From contig JAJDCO010000004.1 in the NCBI GenBank assembly GCA_029260795.1, positions 62,001 through 126,000 on the forward strand: a stretch of 64,000 bases of DNA. The letters run 5' to 3'. Shown piece by piece: positions 25,770 to 36,064 of this stretch. Positions within the stretch are counted from its first letter, which is position 1; each line of letters starts with the position of its first letter. The position numbers were made by a program, and so were the translations under genes. A model generated the notes under the pieces. That model made no database searches, was not told the origin of the DNA, and saw only the letters and a list, made by a program, of their open reading frames with translations. Source of the DNA: Planctomycetota bacterium. GTDB taxonomy: Bacteria; Planctomycetota; OFTM77.

Positions 25770-26769
25770 CCGGAAGCCAGCCTTCCGCTCGGTACCAGGC
25801 TGCCGTCTCGGCGAGCCCCTCCTCCAAGGTGCGTTGAATCGAGAAGCCGAGCTCTTCGCGCGCTCGTTTGGCATCGCACGTCCACGCGATCGCCTTCATC
25901 TCGTGGAGCTTGTCCCAACCCAGAAGCGGCGCTCGCTTTCGCAGCCTCGCCCACAGCTCCTGTGCCGTTGCGGAAAGCCACAGCCCCCATCCCGGCACCG
26001 GTAGCAACCGCACTCGCCGACCCACCGCATTCGCGAACGCCTCTCTGAGGCGAGACCACGGATAGGCCTCGGCGTCTGCGAGGTAGTAGACGCGGCTCGG
26101 CACTGTCTCCGCCAAGGCGAGGTCCGCGATGCCGCGGGCGAGGTCGGCCGCGTGAATGAAGCTGTACTGCCGCTCGGGACCGAGAAAGCGCGGGAGCCAA
26201 CCTCGTTGCGCCATCTGAAAGAACGCGAAGACATCACGATCGCCCGGCCCGTAGACGGCTGGCGGTCGCACGCAGCAGAACGGCAGCCTTCGATCGAGCT
26301 CCGACTCGATCGCTCGTTCTCCCGCCAGCTTGCTTCGCCCGTAGTCCGAGACGGGCTCCGGTGGATCGGACTCCCGTCGCGGTCGACCCTGGGCGGGCCC
26401 GGCCGCGGCGAGGCTGCTCACACTCACGAGACGGCGGGGTGGTGTCTTCGCTTCAAGGCAAGCTCGTGCGAGGTGGCGACAGCCGCTCTCATTGACCGCG
26501 AACAGCTCGGCGGGGTTGCGAGCTCGCACCAGACCAGCGACGTGCACCACGGCGGAGCAGCCAGCAACAGCGGTTGCCAGGGTCGAGGGAGCCGTGACGT
26601 CACCAATCGCGAGCTCGGCGCCTTGCGCGGCGAGGGTCGCGCCACGCTCGGGAGCCCGGACCAGAGCGCGGACCGCCAGTCCTCGACGGAGGAGATCCTC
26701 CACGAGAGTGCGGCCGATGAATCCATTGGCCCCGGTCACGAGAAGGGGTGGCGCGCTGAGATCGGTCAC
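25759..26769 (-). CDS. Extended SDR / NAD-dependent epimerase-dehydratase (candidate ceramide-pathway reductase)
   Basis: 336 aa. NAD(P)-binding Rossmann motif VTGANGFIG, downstream HVAGLV, active-site Ser in VSVSSLAAAG and Y-x3-K as YGRSK. The C-terminal part is that of atypical extended SDRs. It is divergent from serine palmitoyltransferase across a 225-bp promoter region; in Caulobacter and Bacteroides an SDR of this kind (CerR) reduces the 3-keto group in ceramide synthesis. That role is inference from position. The GTG at 26769 is used because a GGAGGTGA site lies ~10 bases upstream; the GTG four codons earlier overlaps that site. Confidence 0.8.
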   Translation of the reverse strand: MTDLSAPPLLVTGANGFIGRTLVEDLLRRGLAVRALVRAPERGATLAAQGAELAIGDVTAPSTLATAVAGCSAVVHVAGLVRARNPAELFAVNESGCRHLARACLEAKTPPRRLVSVSSLAAAGPAQGRPRRESDPPEPVSDYGRSKLAGERAIESELDRRLPFCCVRPPAVYGPGDRDVFAFFQMAQRGWLPRFLGPERQYSFIHAADLARGIADLALAETVPSRVYYLADAEAYPWSRLREAFANAVGRRVRLLPVPGWGLWLSATAQELWARLRKRAPLLGWDKLHEMKAIAWTCDAKRAREELGFSIQRTLEEGLAETAAWYRAEGWLPVSG

Positions 26770-26832
26770 CGAAGTTGTCACCTCCGAAGGGGATGGGGTC
26801 CGAATCCGCGGAACAGATTGGGCCCTAGAATA

Positions 26833-26860
26833 TTGACTTCCCCCCGCGGCGCCCTACAAT
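26833..26860 (+). promoter_or_regulatory. Sigma-70-type promoter for the spt operon
   Basis: TTGACT (26833-26838) and TACAAT (26855-26860) are separated by 16 bp, five of six consensus bases in each box. This is the clearest promoter in the window. It points toward the serine palmitoyltransferase gene and leaves an ~130-nt leader. Confidence 0.75.
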
Positions 26861-26880
26861 TGAAGATTCGATTAAGACGA

Positions 26881-26904
26881 TTGACGTAAACCCTTACGTA
26901 TCAA
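26881..26904. promoter_or_regulatory. Palindromic operator-like site downstream of the spt promoter
   Basis: ACGTAA-ACCC-TTACGT is a perfect inverted repeat (26884-26899), flanked by TTG and ATCAA that extend the symmetry imperfectly. It lies ~20-40 bp after the -10 box, where a bound repressor would affect transcription of spt and perhaps the divergent SDR gene. Confidence 0.5.
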
Positions 26905-26950
26905 ACTGTCACAACAATCGACCCAAAGCTCGAAGGCAGGGCGACCGTGC

Positions 26951-26970
26951 ACTCCGCCTTCCGGCGGAGT
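26951..26970 (+). promoter_or_regulatory. Perfect hairpin in the spt leader
   Basis: ACTCCGCC-TTCC-GGCGGAGT forms a perfect 8-bp stem with a 4-nt loop in the 5' leader, ending 24 bp before the TTG start and ~11 bp before the ribosome binding site. No T-tract follows, so it is more likely an RNA stability or translation element than a terminator. Confidence 0.55.
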
Positions 26971-26994
26971 CTAGGGTCCCCCAGGGGAGAGATT

Positions 26995-28179
26995 TTGGAT
27001 CTCTTCGACAAGTGCTTCAAGTTCACCCGAGCCCGAGAGCTCATGGCCTCGGGTCTGTACCCGTACTTTCGAGCGATCACGGCGAGCGAGGCGACCGAGG
27101 TCGTCATCGAGGGCCGGCGTACGATCATGGTCGGGTCGAACAACTACCTCGGGTTAACTCATCATCCCGAGGTGGTCGAGGCGTCGCGTAACGCGATCAC
27201 CAAGTACGGGAGTGGTTGCACGGGCTCCCGGTTTCTCAACGGGACCTTGGACCTGCATGTCGAGCTCGAGGAACGTCTCGCGCGTTTCATGAATCGCGAG
27301 GCGGCGCTGACCTTCAGCACCGGGTTCCAAACGAACCTTGGCTCGATCGCCACGCTGGTTGGCAAGAACGACATCATCTACTGCGACCGCGAGAATCACG
27401 CGAGCATCCTCGATGCCTGCCGCCTGTCTTACGGGGATACCCGCAAGTACAAGCACAACGATCTCGCCGATCTCGAGCGCTTGCTCGAGTTCAACGCGGA
27501 CTCGACGGGTGGCAAGTTGCTCGTCGCCGATGGCGTGTTCAGCATGTTCGGTGACCTAGTGGATCTGCCGGGCATCGTCCCACTCGCGAAACGCTACGGA
27601 GTGCGGATCGCGATCGATGAAGCGCACTCGGTCGGAGTCCTTGGCGAGAACGGCCGCGGAGCGTGCGAGCACTACGGCCTCGAGAAAGACGTCGATCTGA
27701 TCCTCGGGACGTTCAGCAAGTCGTTCGCCTCGATCGGCGGCTTCATCGCTGGCCCGGACGACGTGGTCCACTACATCAAGCACCACTCGCGCCCGCACAT
27801 CTTCAGCGCCGCGATACCGCCCGCCGCAGCGGCCGCGGTCTTGAAGAGCCTCGAGATCATTCAACGAGAGCCCGAGCGGCGGGTGAAGCTGCTCGCCAAC
27901 GCCGATCGAATGCGTGGCGCCTTTCGCGAGATGGGCTTCGACACCGGTTCCAGCATGACGCCGGTCGTCCCGATCATCATCGGCGATCAGCTTCGGACCT
28001 TCGAGTTTTGGAAGAACCTCTTCCTCGAAGGCGTGTTCACGAACCCGGTGACCAGCCCGGCGGTGCCGCCCGGCATGGACTTGATCCGCACGTCCTACAT
28101 GGCGACGCACACCGACGATGAGCTCGACCGCGTTCTCGAGGCGTTCCACAAAGTCGGAACCAGCATGGGCCTGATCTGA
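26995..28179 (+). CDS. Serine palmitoyltransferase-like PLP enzyme
   Basis: 394 aa, alpha-oxoamine synthase family. The enzyme would join serine and an acyl thioester to 3-keto-sphinganine, the first step of sphingolipid synthesis. PLP motifs: Lys in GTFSKSFASIGGF, Asp/His in DEAHSVGVLG, stacking His in DRENHASI. The N-terminus DLFDKCFKFTRARELMASGLY and GSRFLNGTLDLHVELEE match bacterial SPTs better than KBL or BioF. The TTG at 26995 is preceded by AGGGGAGAG and matches SPT N-termini. First gene of a four-gene unit. Confidence 0.87.
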   Translation: MDLFDKCFKFTRARELMASGLYPYFRAITASEATEVVIEGRRTIMVGSNNYLGLTHHPEVVEASRNAITKYGSGCTGSRFLNGTLDLHVELEERLARFMNREAALTFSTGFQTNLGSIATLVGKNDIIYCDRENHASILDACRLSYGDTRKYKHNDLADLERLLEFNADSTGGKLLVADGVFSMFGDLVDLPGIVPLAKRYGVRIAIDEAHSVGVLGENGRGACEHYGLEKDVDLILGTFSKSFASIGGFIAGPDDVVHYIKHHSRPHIFSAAIPPAAAAAVLKSLEIIQREPERRVKLLANADRMRGAFREMGFDTGSSMTPVVPIIIGDQLRTFEFWKNLFLEGVFTNPVTSPAVPPGMDLIRTSYMATHTDDELDRVLEAFHKVGTSMGLI

Positions 28180-28187
28180 GGCGATCG

Positions 28188-29309
28188 ATGCCCGGACCGA
28201 TTCGAATCGAGTCCGCCGATGGCCCCAACCGGCTGTCTCGATTCATCGATGTCTCCTTCCGCCTGAACCGAGGACTACCACACTGGGTACCCTCGCTTCG
28301 AATCGCCGAGAAGGGGCGCCTCGATCCGCGCAAGAATCCCTTCTTCGAGCACGCCGAGGCTGCGCGCTTCATCGCGACCCGGGAAGGAAGACCGGTCGGT
28401 CGCGTGCTCGCGATCTGGGACCGCGAGCACGTTCGCTTCCAAGACGAGCGCGTCGGGTTCTTCGGCTTCTTCGAGTGCGAAGACGATGCGGAGGCGACGC
28501 GCGCGCTTCTCGACGCGGCCTCGAATTGGTTGGGCGAGCGGGGTGCCGAGCGCTTGCGAGGCCCGATCAGCCCGTCGACCAACGATCAGTGTGGCCTCCT
28601 GGTCGAAGGCTTCGACTCCTCGCCGACCTTGATGATGCCCTACAACCCGCCTTATCATGCGGCCCGCTTCGAGGAGTACGGGCTCGCTCCTTACCGCGAC
28701 CTGCTCGCCTTCGATCTGCAGGCCGACTGGATGCCGGTCGCGCGGCTGTCGCGGATTCGCGAGCGCCGCGCCAATGCCGACATCCGAGTCCGACCGATCG
28801 ACTTCCGCCACTTCGATCGCGAGATCGAGATCATCCGACGGATCTACAACGCGGCTTGGGAATCGAACTGGGGCTTCGTGCCGATGACCGAAGCCGAGTT
28901 TCACCACGTATCGCAAGACCTGAAGCAGGTCGCGATCGCGGACCTCATTCTGATCGCCGAGGTCGGTGACGAGCCAGCCGCTTTCATCGTCACGCTTCCA
29001 GATCTCAACGAAGCGATCGCCCACGTCCGCGACGGGCGATTGCTACCATTCGGCTTGTTCCGCTTGCTCTGGTACCGGCGCAGGATTGAACGCGCTCGCG
29101 TCGTGACCCTGGGCGTACTGCCCGAGCATCGACGCCGAGGCCTCGAGGCCCGCCTCTACCTCGAGACGATGGAGCGCGCCGGCGAACACGGGATCCATGC
29201 CGGCGAGCTATCGTGGATCCTCGAAGAGAACGAGCCGATGCGCCGCGGTATCGAGGCCTTGGGCGGCCGGTTCTCGAAGCGATACCGTATCTACGAAAAA
29301 GCGCGATGA
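28188..29309 (+). CDS. Long GNAT-fold N-acyltransferase (candidate bacterial ceramide synthase)
   Basis: 373 aa, beginning 9 bp after spt with GAGG before the ATG. An N-terminal domain (WVPSLRIAEKGRLDPRKNPFF; GPISPSTNDQCGLLVEGF) is followed by a GNAT-like half with LGVLPEHRRRGLEARLYLE, the acyl-CoA pyrophosphate-binding loop. Proteins of this plan often sit beside bacterial spt genes, and in Caulobacter a GNAT protein acylates the sphingoid base. Function here is inferred from context. The C-terminus (SWILEENEPMRRGIEALGG) is typical of long GNAT proteins. Confidence 0.72.
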   Translation: MPGPIRIESADGPNRLSRFIDVSFRLNRGLPHWVPSLRIAEKGRLDPRKNPFFEHAEAARFIATREGRPVGRVLAIWDREHVRFQDERVGFFGFFECEDDAEATRALLDAASNWLGERGAERLRGPISPSTNDQCGLLVEGFDSSPTLMMPYNPPYHAARFEEYGLAPYRDLLAFDLQADWMPVARLSRIRERRANADIRVRPIDFRHFDREIEIIRRIYNAAWESNWGFVPMTEAEFHHVSQDLKQVAIADLILIAEVGDEPAAFIVTLPDLNEAIAHVRDGRLLPFGLFRLLWYRRRIERARVVTLGVLPEHRRRGLEARLYLETMERAGEHGIHAGELSWILEENEPMRRGIEALGGRFSKRYRIYEKAR

Positions 29310-29322
29310 GGCGCTACCGGTC

Positions 29323-30000
29323 GTGACCGACTCTGAAGGCCCGGGCTCGCCTTCTCCTTCACCTCGTGGAACGGACGGACGCTCCTCTCGGCTCGCTCTC
29401 GGCTGCCTGCTCATCGGCCTGCTCATCGGCCCCGAGATCGGCGGTCACCCCGACGCGGCCGTCACTCGCCTCGCCTGGCTGCCGGAAGCCATCCAAGCCC
29501 TCGTCGGTGGCGACACCGAGGCGTTCGATCCTCTGCGGGCCGTGATCATCCCGGCCGTTGGGGCAGCTTGGCTCGTCACGGATGCATTGCACTTGGCCGC
29601 CGTCCTCGCGGTCATCGCCCTCGCGGGCCGATCGGTCGCTGCTCGCCTCGGATCGCTTCGGATCTTTGCCCTGATCGTCTTCTCTGGCGCACTGAGTGGC
29701 GGGGTCGGTGCGATCGTCCGACTCGGGGAGCCGGACCTCGCCCGGCACCTGGTCGGCGCCAGCACGATTGCCTGGACCCTCATCGGCAGTGCCCTCCTTC
29801 TCGAAGCTCGGACGAGAAGTGGCCGCGGCGGTCTGATCGGATTGATGTTGTTCGGCGCCTACCAAGTGCTCCGACCCGAGCCGAGCCTTTGGCCGACGAC
29901 CGGCGAGGAGCTCCCCGTTGCGGCGCAGCTCACCGCATTGATCGGCGCTCCTCTTTGGCTCCCGTTCTTCTTGCCGCCTCCAGGAGGCCGGAGCCGGTGA
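29323..30000 (+). CDS. Rhomboid-fold membrane protein, probably catalytically inactive
   Basis: 225 aa from GTG 29323, about five or six hydrophobic helices. ALHLAAVLAVIALAGRSVAARLGSLR resembles the rhomboid HL..N...L...G..LE...G segment in two parts, and VGASTIAWTLIG aligns with the catalytic GxSG loop (read GAST). The TM6 His is replaced in AQLTALIGAP. So the fold looks rhomboid but the Ser/His dyad is incomplete. It overlaps the PAP2 gene by 4 bp. Role unknown; a membrane adaptor for lipid synthesis is possible. Confidence 0.55.
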   Translation: MTDSEGPGSPSPSPRGTDGRSSRLALGCLLIGLLIGPEIGGHPDAAVTRLAWLPEAIQALVGGDTEAFDPLRAVIIPAVGAAWLVTDALHLAAVLAVIALAGRSVAARLGSLRIFALIVFSGALSGGVGAIVRLGEPDLARHLVGASTIAWTLIGSALLLEARTRSGRGGLIGLMLFGAYQVLRPEPSLWPTTGEELPVAAQLTALIGAPLWLPFFLPPPGGRSR

Positions 30001-30884
30001 ACGACATGGGGGGGACGCGCGCAATCCTGAGAAAGATCGATCGGACGATCCTGGCCTCTTGGATCCTGTGGGCGCTGCTGGCTCTCGGGGCGCCCGGTGA
30101 GGTCCGCGGACGGTGGGTCTGGGTGATCGCCGGAGTGGTGATCGTCGTCATCGCGGCGCGCCTCGATACCTGGCTCGGTCAGACCGACGAGCGCCGAGGA
30201 GTCGTGGCTCGCGTGATCTTTACCTCGCTGGCGATCGTGACGGCGTTCACGGCGCTCGGATTCGTGATCCCCGGAGCGCGCTCTCGAACCTACGAGACGG
30301 AGCTGATCGCGATCGATCGTTGGCTCTTCGGCGTCGACCCGACGGTCTGGTTCGAGCGCTTGGCCCACCCGGCGTTGACCGAGCTCCTGCAGCTCGTCTA
30401 CTCGACCTTCTACTTCTTGCCTTTCCTTCTCGGAGCGATCTTGTGGCGCTCGGGCCAGTGGCGAGAGATGGCGATCGTGCTGCTGGCAGTGACGCTCGGC
30501 TTCTACCTGTCCTATGTCGGCTACGTGCTCGTGCCGGCGCGCTCACCGGTGTACCCGATCCACGGCGGCGAATCGTTGCCAGGACTCTGGGTCGCCGAGT
30601 CGGTCTGGCACACGCTCTCGCGGCTCGAGGCAAACAAGCTGGACGCGTTTCCGAGCGGCCACACCGAGATCATGGTGATCTTGATGGTGTATGCCTGGCG
30701 CCTCTCGCGGCGTCAGGCTTTCCCGATCTTCGCGGTCATCGGATCGTTGATGATCTTCTCGACGATCTACCTTCGATACCACTACGTGATCGACGTGATC
30801 GCCGGAGCAGCGCTGGCGTTTGCCGTGCTGTGGCTGACCGATCGTTGGGTGGCGCGGTCGCCTTCGATCAGTCGGCGGGCGTGA
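29997..30884 (+). CDS. PAP2-superfamily membrane protein, inositol-phosphoceramide-synthase-like
   Basis: 295 aa with about six transmembrane helices. The catalytic blocks are DAFPSGHTEIMV and STIYLRYHYVIDVIAG. The second lacks the SR pair of ordinary PAP2 phosphatases and resembles the YLxHHYxxDL block of fungal Aur1-type synthases, which move a phospho-headgroup onto ceramide. With spt upstream, head-group transfer or a lipid phosphatase role is likely. The GTG at 29997 has AGGAGG nine bases upstream and overlaps the preceding stop (GTGA). The 3' end overlaps spoVR convergently by 17 bp. Confidence 0.75.
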   Translation: MNDMGGTRAILRKIDRTILASWILWALLALGAPGEVRGRWVWVIAGVVIVVIAARLDTWLGQTDERRGVVARVIFTSLAIVTAFTALGFVIPGARSRTYETELIAIDRWLFGVDPTVWFERLAHPALTELLQLVYSTFYFLPFLLGAILWRSGQWREMAIVLLAVTLGFYLSYVGYVLVPARSPVYPIHGGESLPGLWVAESVWHTLSRLEANKLDAFPSGHTEIMVILMVYAWRLSRRQAFPIFAVIGSLMIFSTIYLRYHYVIDVIAGAALAFAVLWLTDRWVARSPSISRRA

Positions 30885-32355
30885 TCTCCTGGATCGAGCC
30901 TTTCTCGCCATCGAAGGAGAGGAGGCGACCTTTGCCTTCCTCCTTGGTTTCGATGTGAACCGGACGGGTCCAGACCTGATGGAGGTTGCGGAGCGTTTCG
31001 ACTGCCCAGTCGAACTGGATGTCGATGCCTTCCCACTGATGCCTGAGGTAGAGCTCGCCGCGGTTGGCGTGGTTGGCGTCGACGACGGAGATGATGGGCT
31101 GGCCGAAGTTCGTCAGCCCGAAGAGCAGCTCACGCTTCACGCGCTGCCAATCACGATCGGCGATCTCGTGACGCCCGGTGCGGGGGTTGAACTGGAACAC
31201 GAACAGCTGCTGCTGCTCGGCGAACTCCTCGGTGAGAAACTCGTCGATGAAGGTGATGTCGTTGTAGATCCGCCGGACCTCGAAGATCTTCTCACGTCCG
31301 AGCCCGAGGTCTCGGTTCCAGTTGCGCTTGGTCTCGAGGTCATCGCAGTCTTCGAACTCGCGCCCGAACTTGCCTTTGTTCCATCGATCCTCGATGTCCC
31401 GAAACAGCTCGATGCCGACCTTGTACGGGTTGATCTGCCCAGGTCGCGCGTGAACGGTGCCGGAGTGATGGTCGGCATAGTCGACGACCTCGGAGTCGCG
31501 GAGGGCTCGCTTGGTCATGATGGTCGAGTGCCAGTAGGAGGCCCAGCCCTCGTTCATGATCTTGGTCTGCCCTTGAGGGGCGAAGTAGTACGCCTCCTCG
31601 CGAAGCATCGAGAGGATGTCGCGCTGCCAACGAGCCAGTGGTGCGTGCTCGATGAGGAAGAGAAGCACGTCGCGATAAGGCTCGCGCGGGAAGTGCCGCT
31701 CCTCTTGAGCGACGGCGGTGAGCCGTGCCTTCTCCGCTTCGATGAACTCGGGCGGATTGATGAAGCTCTCCATGTAGTCTTTGGAGCGGAGGCGTCGGAC
31801 GCCCTCGGAGGGTGAGTCGGATTTCGGCTGATAGCTCTGATTGGATCGCGCGATGAACTCACCGTGCTGGTCGATCAAGTTGTCGATCGAGAGGCAGACG
31901 TCGACGAAGCGCTCGACGTTCTCTACACCATGCTGCTCCATGTAACGGCGAATGCGGGAGCCATGGTTCGCCATCTGGTCCATCATCTTGCGATTGGTCT
32001 TCGAGAAGCACATGTTGTTCTTGAAGAAGTCGCAGTGACCGTAGACGTGCGCCATGACCATCTTCTGGTCCATGGTCGCATTGCTCTTCATCAGATAGGC
32101 GTAGCAAGGGTCGTTGTTGATGACGAGCTCGTAGATCTTGGACAGTCCGTACGCGTAGCTCTTCTGGAGGGAGTCGAACTCCATGCCAAAGCGCCAATGA
32201 GGATAGCGCGTGGGAAAGCCGCCGTAGGCGGCGATGCCGTTCAGCTCGTCGCAGTCGACCAGCTCGAAGATCGTCTCGAAGAAGTCGAGACCGAACTCGC
32301 GCGCGTAGCCTTCGACCTCCTCCTGGATCGCCCGAAGGTCCGCGGTCAGATTCAT
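30868..32355 (-). CDS. SpoVR family protein
   Basis: 495 aa, full length. Typical blocks: GLDFFETIFELVDCDELNGIAAYGGFPTRYPHWRFG in adjacent pieces, DPCYAYLMKSN, VYGHCDFFKNN, and NEGWASYWHSTIM near residue 270. A cytoplasmic protein of unclear biochemistry that almost always travels with PrkA and YeaH in stress or starvation loci. Last gene of the trio; 50 bp after yeaH. Confidence 0.93.
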   Translation of the reverse strand: MNLTADLRAIQEEVEGYAREFGLDFFETIFELVDCDELNGIAAYGGFPTRYPHWRFGMEFDSLQKSYAYGLSKIYELVINNDPCYAYLMKSNATMDQKMVMAHVYGHCDFFKNNMCFSKTNRKMMDQMANHGSRIRRYMEQHGVENVERFVDVCLSIDNLIDQHGEFIARSNQSYQPKSDSPSEGVRRLRSKDYMESFINPPEFIEAEKARLTAVAQEERHFPREPYRDVLLFLIEHAPLARWQRDILSMLREEAYYFAPQGQTKIMNEGWASYWHSTIMTKRALRDSEVVDYADHHSGTVHARPGQINPYKVGIELFRDIEDRWNKGKFGREFEDCDDLETKRNWNRDLGLGREKIFEVRRIYNDITFIDEFLTEEFAEQQQLFVFQFNPRTGRHEIADRDWQRVKRELLFGLTNFGQPIISVVDANHANRGELYLRHQWEGIDIQFDWAVETLRNLHQVWTRPVHIETKEEGKGRLLSFDGEKGSIQEITPAD

Positions 32356-32404
32356 CGTCGTCTCCCCTCCGCCTCGCCGGCGGATGTGCCTCGAACGCCG
32401 AGCC

Positions 32405-33508
32405 TCAGCGCCCCTTGCTCAGAAAGTCTTTGATCGACGGCAAGATGCCATCGCGATCGAGGATCTCGGAGGTCACCACGAACTCCTCGTCGGAGAAGAC
32501 CTGATCGAGGTCCTTCTTGAACTGCCCACTCCCATAAGCGGACTTTACCTGGCCGTACGAGAACTGGTTGACGGCCGGCAGGAGCCGCGTCTTGATGATC
32601 TCGACGCAGCGATCGGTGTCTCGTCCGCTCCAGTTGTCGCCATCCGAGAAGTGGAAGGGATAGATGTTCCACTGATCCGGAGGATAGCGCTCCTCGACGA
32701 TGCGCGTGCACAGCTCGTAGGCCGATGAGATCTTGGTGCCACCCGACTCACGCAGGTGATAGAAGGTGTGCTGATTGACCTCTTTGGCCGCGGCATCGTG
32801 CACGACGTAGATCGTCTCGATGTTCTTGTACTGGTGCCGAAGCCAGGTATCGATCCAGAAGGACTCGATGCGCACGATCTCTTTCTGCTCGCGCCCCATG
32901 CTTCCGGAAACGTCCATCATGTACATGATGACTGCGTTGGACTCCGGGAGCTGTCGCGCCGTCCAGCCGCGGAAGCGCTTGTCCTCGCGGATCGGGATCA
33001 CGACCGGATTGCTCGGATCGTAGAGCCCCATCGCAATCTGGCGCTTGATGGCCTGACGGTAGGTGCGCTTGAAGTGCCGGAGCGACTCCGGTCCGGCCCG
33101 GCGGATGCCGGTGTATCTTCCCGCGCTGCTGACGAACTGCTTCTTGCCGCGGGGCTGGATGTTCGGAAGCTCGAGCTCTTCGCCCAGGATCTCGGCGAGC
33201 TCCTCCAGGCTGACATCGACCTCGAGCACGTGCTGGCCCGGGGTCTCGCCGGCCTGCCCGGTTCCCTCCCCTTGCTCGGTATCGACCGGGTTGCCGACTT
33301 CTCCTTCGCCTTGCCCGACGCCGCTGCGACGGTTCGAGCCGAAGCGGAAGCGAGGCAGATTGATCTGAGGCACCGGGATAGAGACGATGTTCTTGCCTTT
33401 GCGGCCGAGCATCTCCCCTTGGGTGATGTACTTCTTCAGGTCCTTTTTGATCTTGCCCCGGACGATCTGACGGAATCGCCGCAGGTCCTTCTCGATCTTC
33501 TTGACCAT
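32405..33508 (-). CDS. yeaH: YeaH/DUF444 von Willebrand-type protein
   Basis: 367 aa. MIDAS-type metal site DVSGSMG near residue 200; conserved ends [23 protein letters not shown] and [11 protein letters not shown]. The stretch ~65-90 ([12 protein letters not shown]...[11 protein letters not shown]) is a Gly/Glu linker. Partner of PrkA kinase in nitrogen starvation and stress response in other bacteria. ATG 33508 ([20 protein letters not shown]) matches family starts. Confidence 0.92.
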   Translation of the reverse strand: MVKKIEKDLRRFRQIVRGKIKKDLKKYITQGEMLGRKGKNIVSIPVPQINLPRFRFGSNRRSGVGQGEGEVGNPVDTEQGEGTGQAGETPGQHVLEVDVSLEELAEILGEELELPNIQPRGKKQFVSSAGRYTGIRRAGPESLRHFKRTYRQAIKRQIAMGLYDPSNPVVIPIREDKRFRGWTARQLPESNAVIMYMMDVSGSMGREQKEIVRIESFWIDTWLRHQYKNIETIYVVHDAAAKEVNQHTFYHLRESGGTKISSAYELCTRIVEERYPPDQWNIYPFHFSDGDNWSGRDTDRCVEIIKTRLLPAVNQFSYGQVKSAYGSGQFKKDLDQVFSDEEFVVTSEILDRDGILPSIKDFLSKGR

Positions 33509-33563
33509 GAGTCTCGCTCTCCCGCGGCCCGCTCCCGGGGGGCGGGCCCCCGGGGCCCGGTTG

Positions 33564-35698
<2,135 letters not shown>

Positions 35699-35699
<1 letters not shown>

Positions 35700-35887
35700 T
35701 ATTGTAGAGGACCTTTCCAAATCGTCGCCACCTCGGCTTCCCCGAGCATCAATTCGGCTCGGAGTCCGGCGGCTTCGCTCGCCAGGCGACCGAGAATGGG
35801 GGCTGCCACCTGATCCCCCCTATCGTCGAAAAACAGAACAATCTTGACCCCCTGTCCAGCCCGGATGAGGGCCCCTCCCGTCGACAT
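35699..35887 (-). CDS. Possible small leader gene translationally coupled to prkA
   Basis: 62 aa from ATG 35887; an in-frame upstream ATG at 35998 would give 99 aa. The stop overlaps the prkA start (TAATG), and the sequence ([20 protein letters not shown]) reads like a compact domain. No family is recognised and no strong ribosome binding site is seen, so it may be chance. Confidence 0.25.
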
Positions 35888-36064
35888 GCCGGAGGCGTTT
35901 CTCTCGAACGCCTTGGGTCGTGCGAAGTTGCGGACGATGAACAGATGTGACAGAATGCTGGCCAGGAAAGCCTTCTGTCCTCTGGCCCCCCATCTCATCC
36001 CCGGCGCGACGCTCCCCACACGGTGGCGGCGGCCGATCCCTTGTCGCGGAGCGACTCCCCAGCC
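35700..36064. other. Divergent intergenic region prkA / radical SAM gene
   Basis: 365 bp separating the divergent prkA and radical SAM genes. Apart from the small coupled frame, I see no clear -10/-35 pair. A TTGACC on the plus strand near 35845 lacks a good -10. No sigma-54 -24/-12 pair was recognised. Confidence 0.5.

Noticed and set aside
26947..26994. GTG at 26947 as the spt start
   Set aside because: It would place the hairpin inside the gene and add residues not found in SPTs; TTG 26995 has a good ribosome binding site and matches family N-termini.
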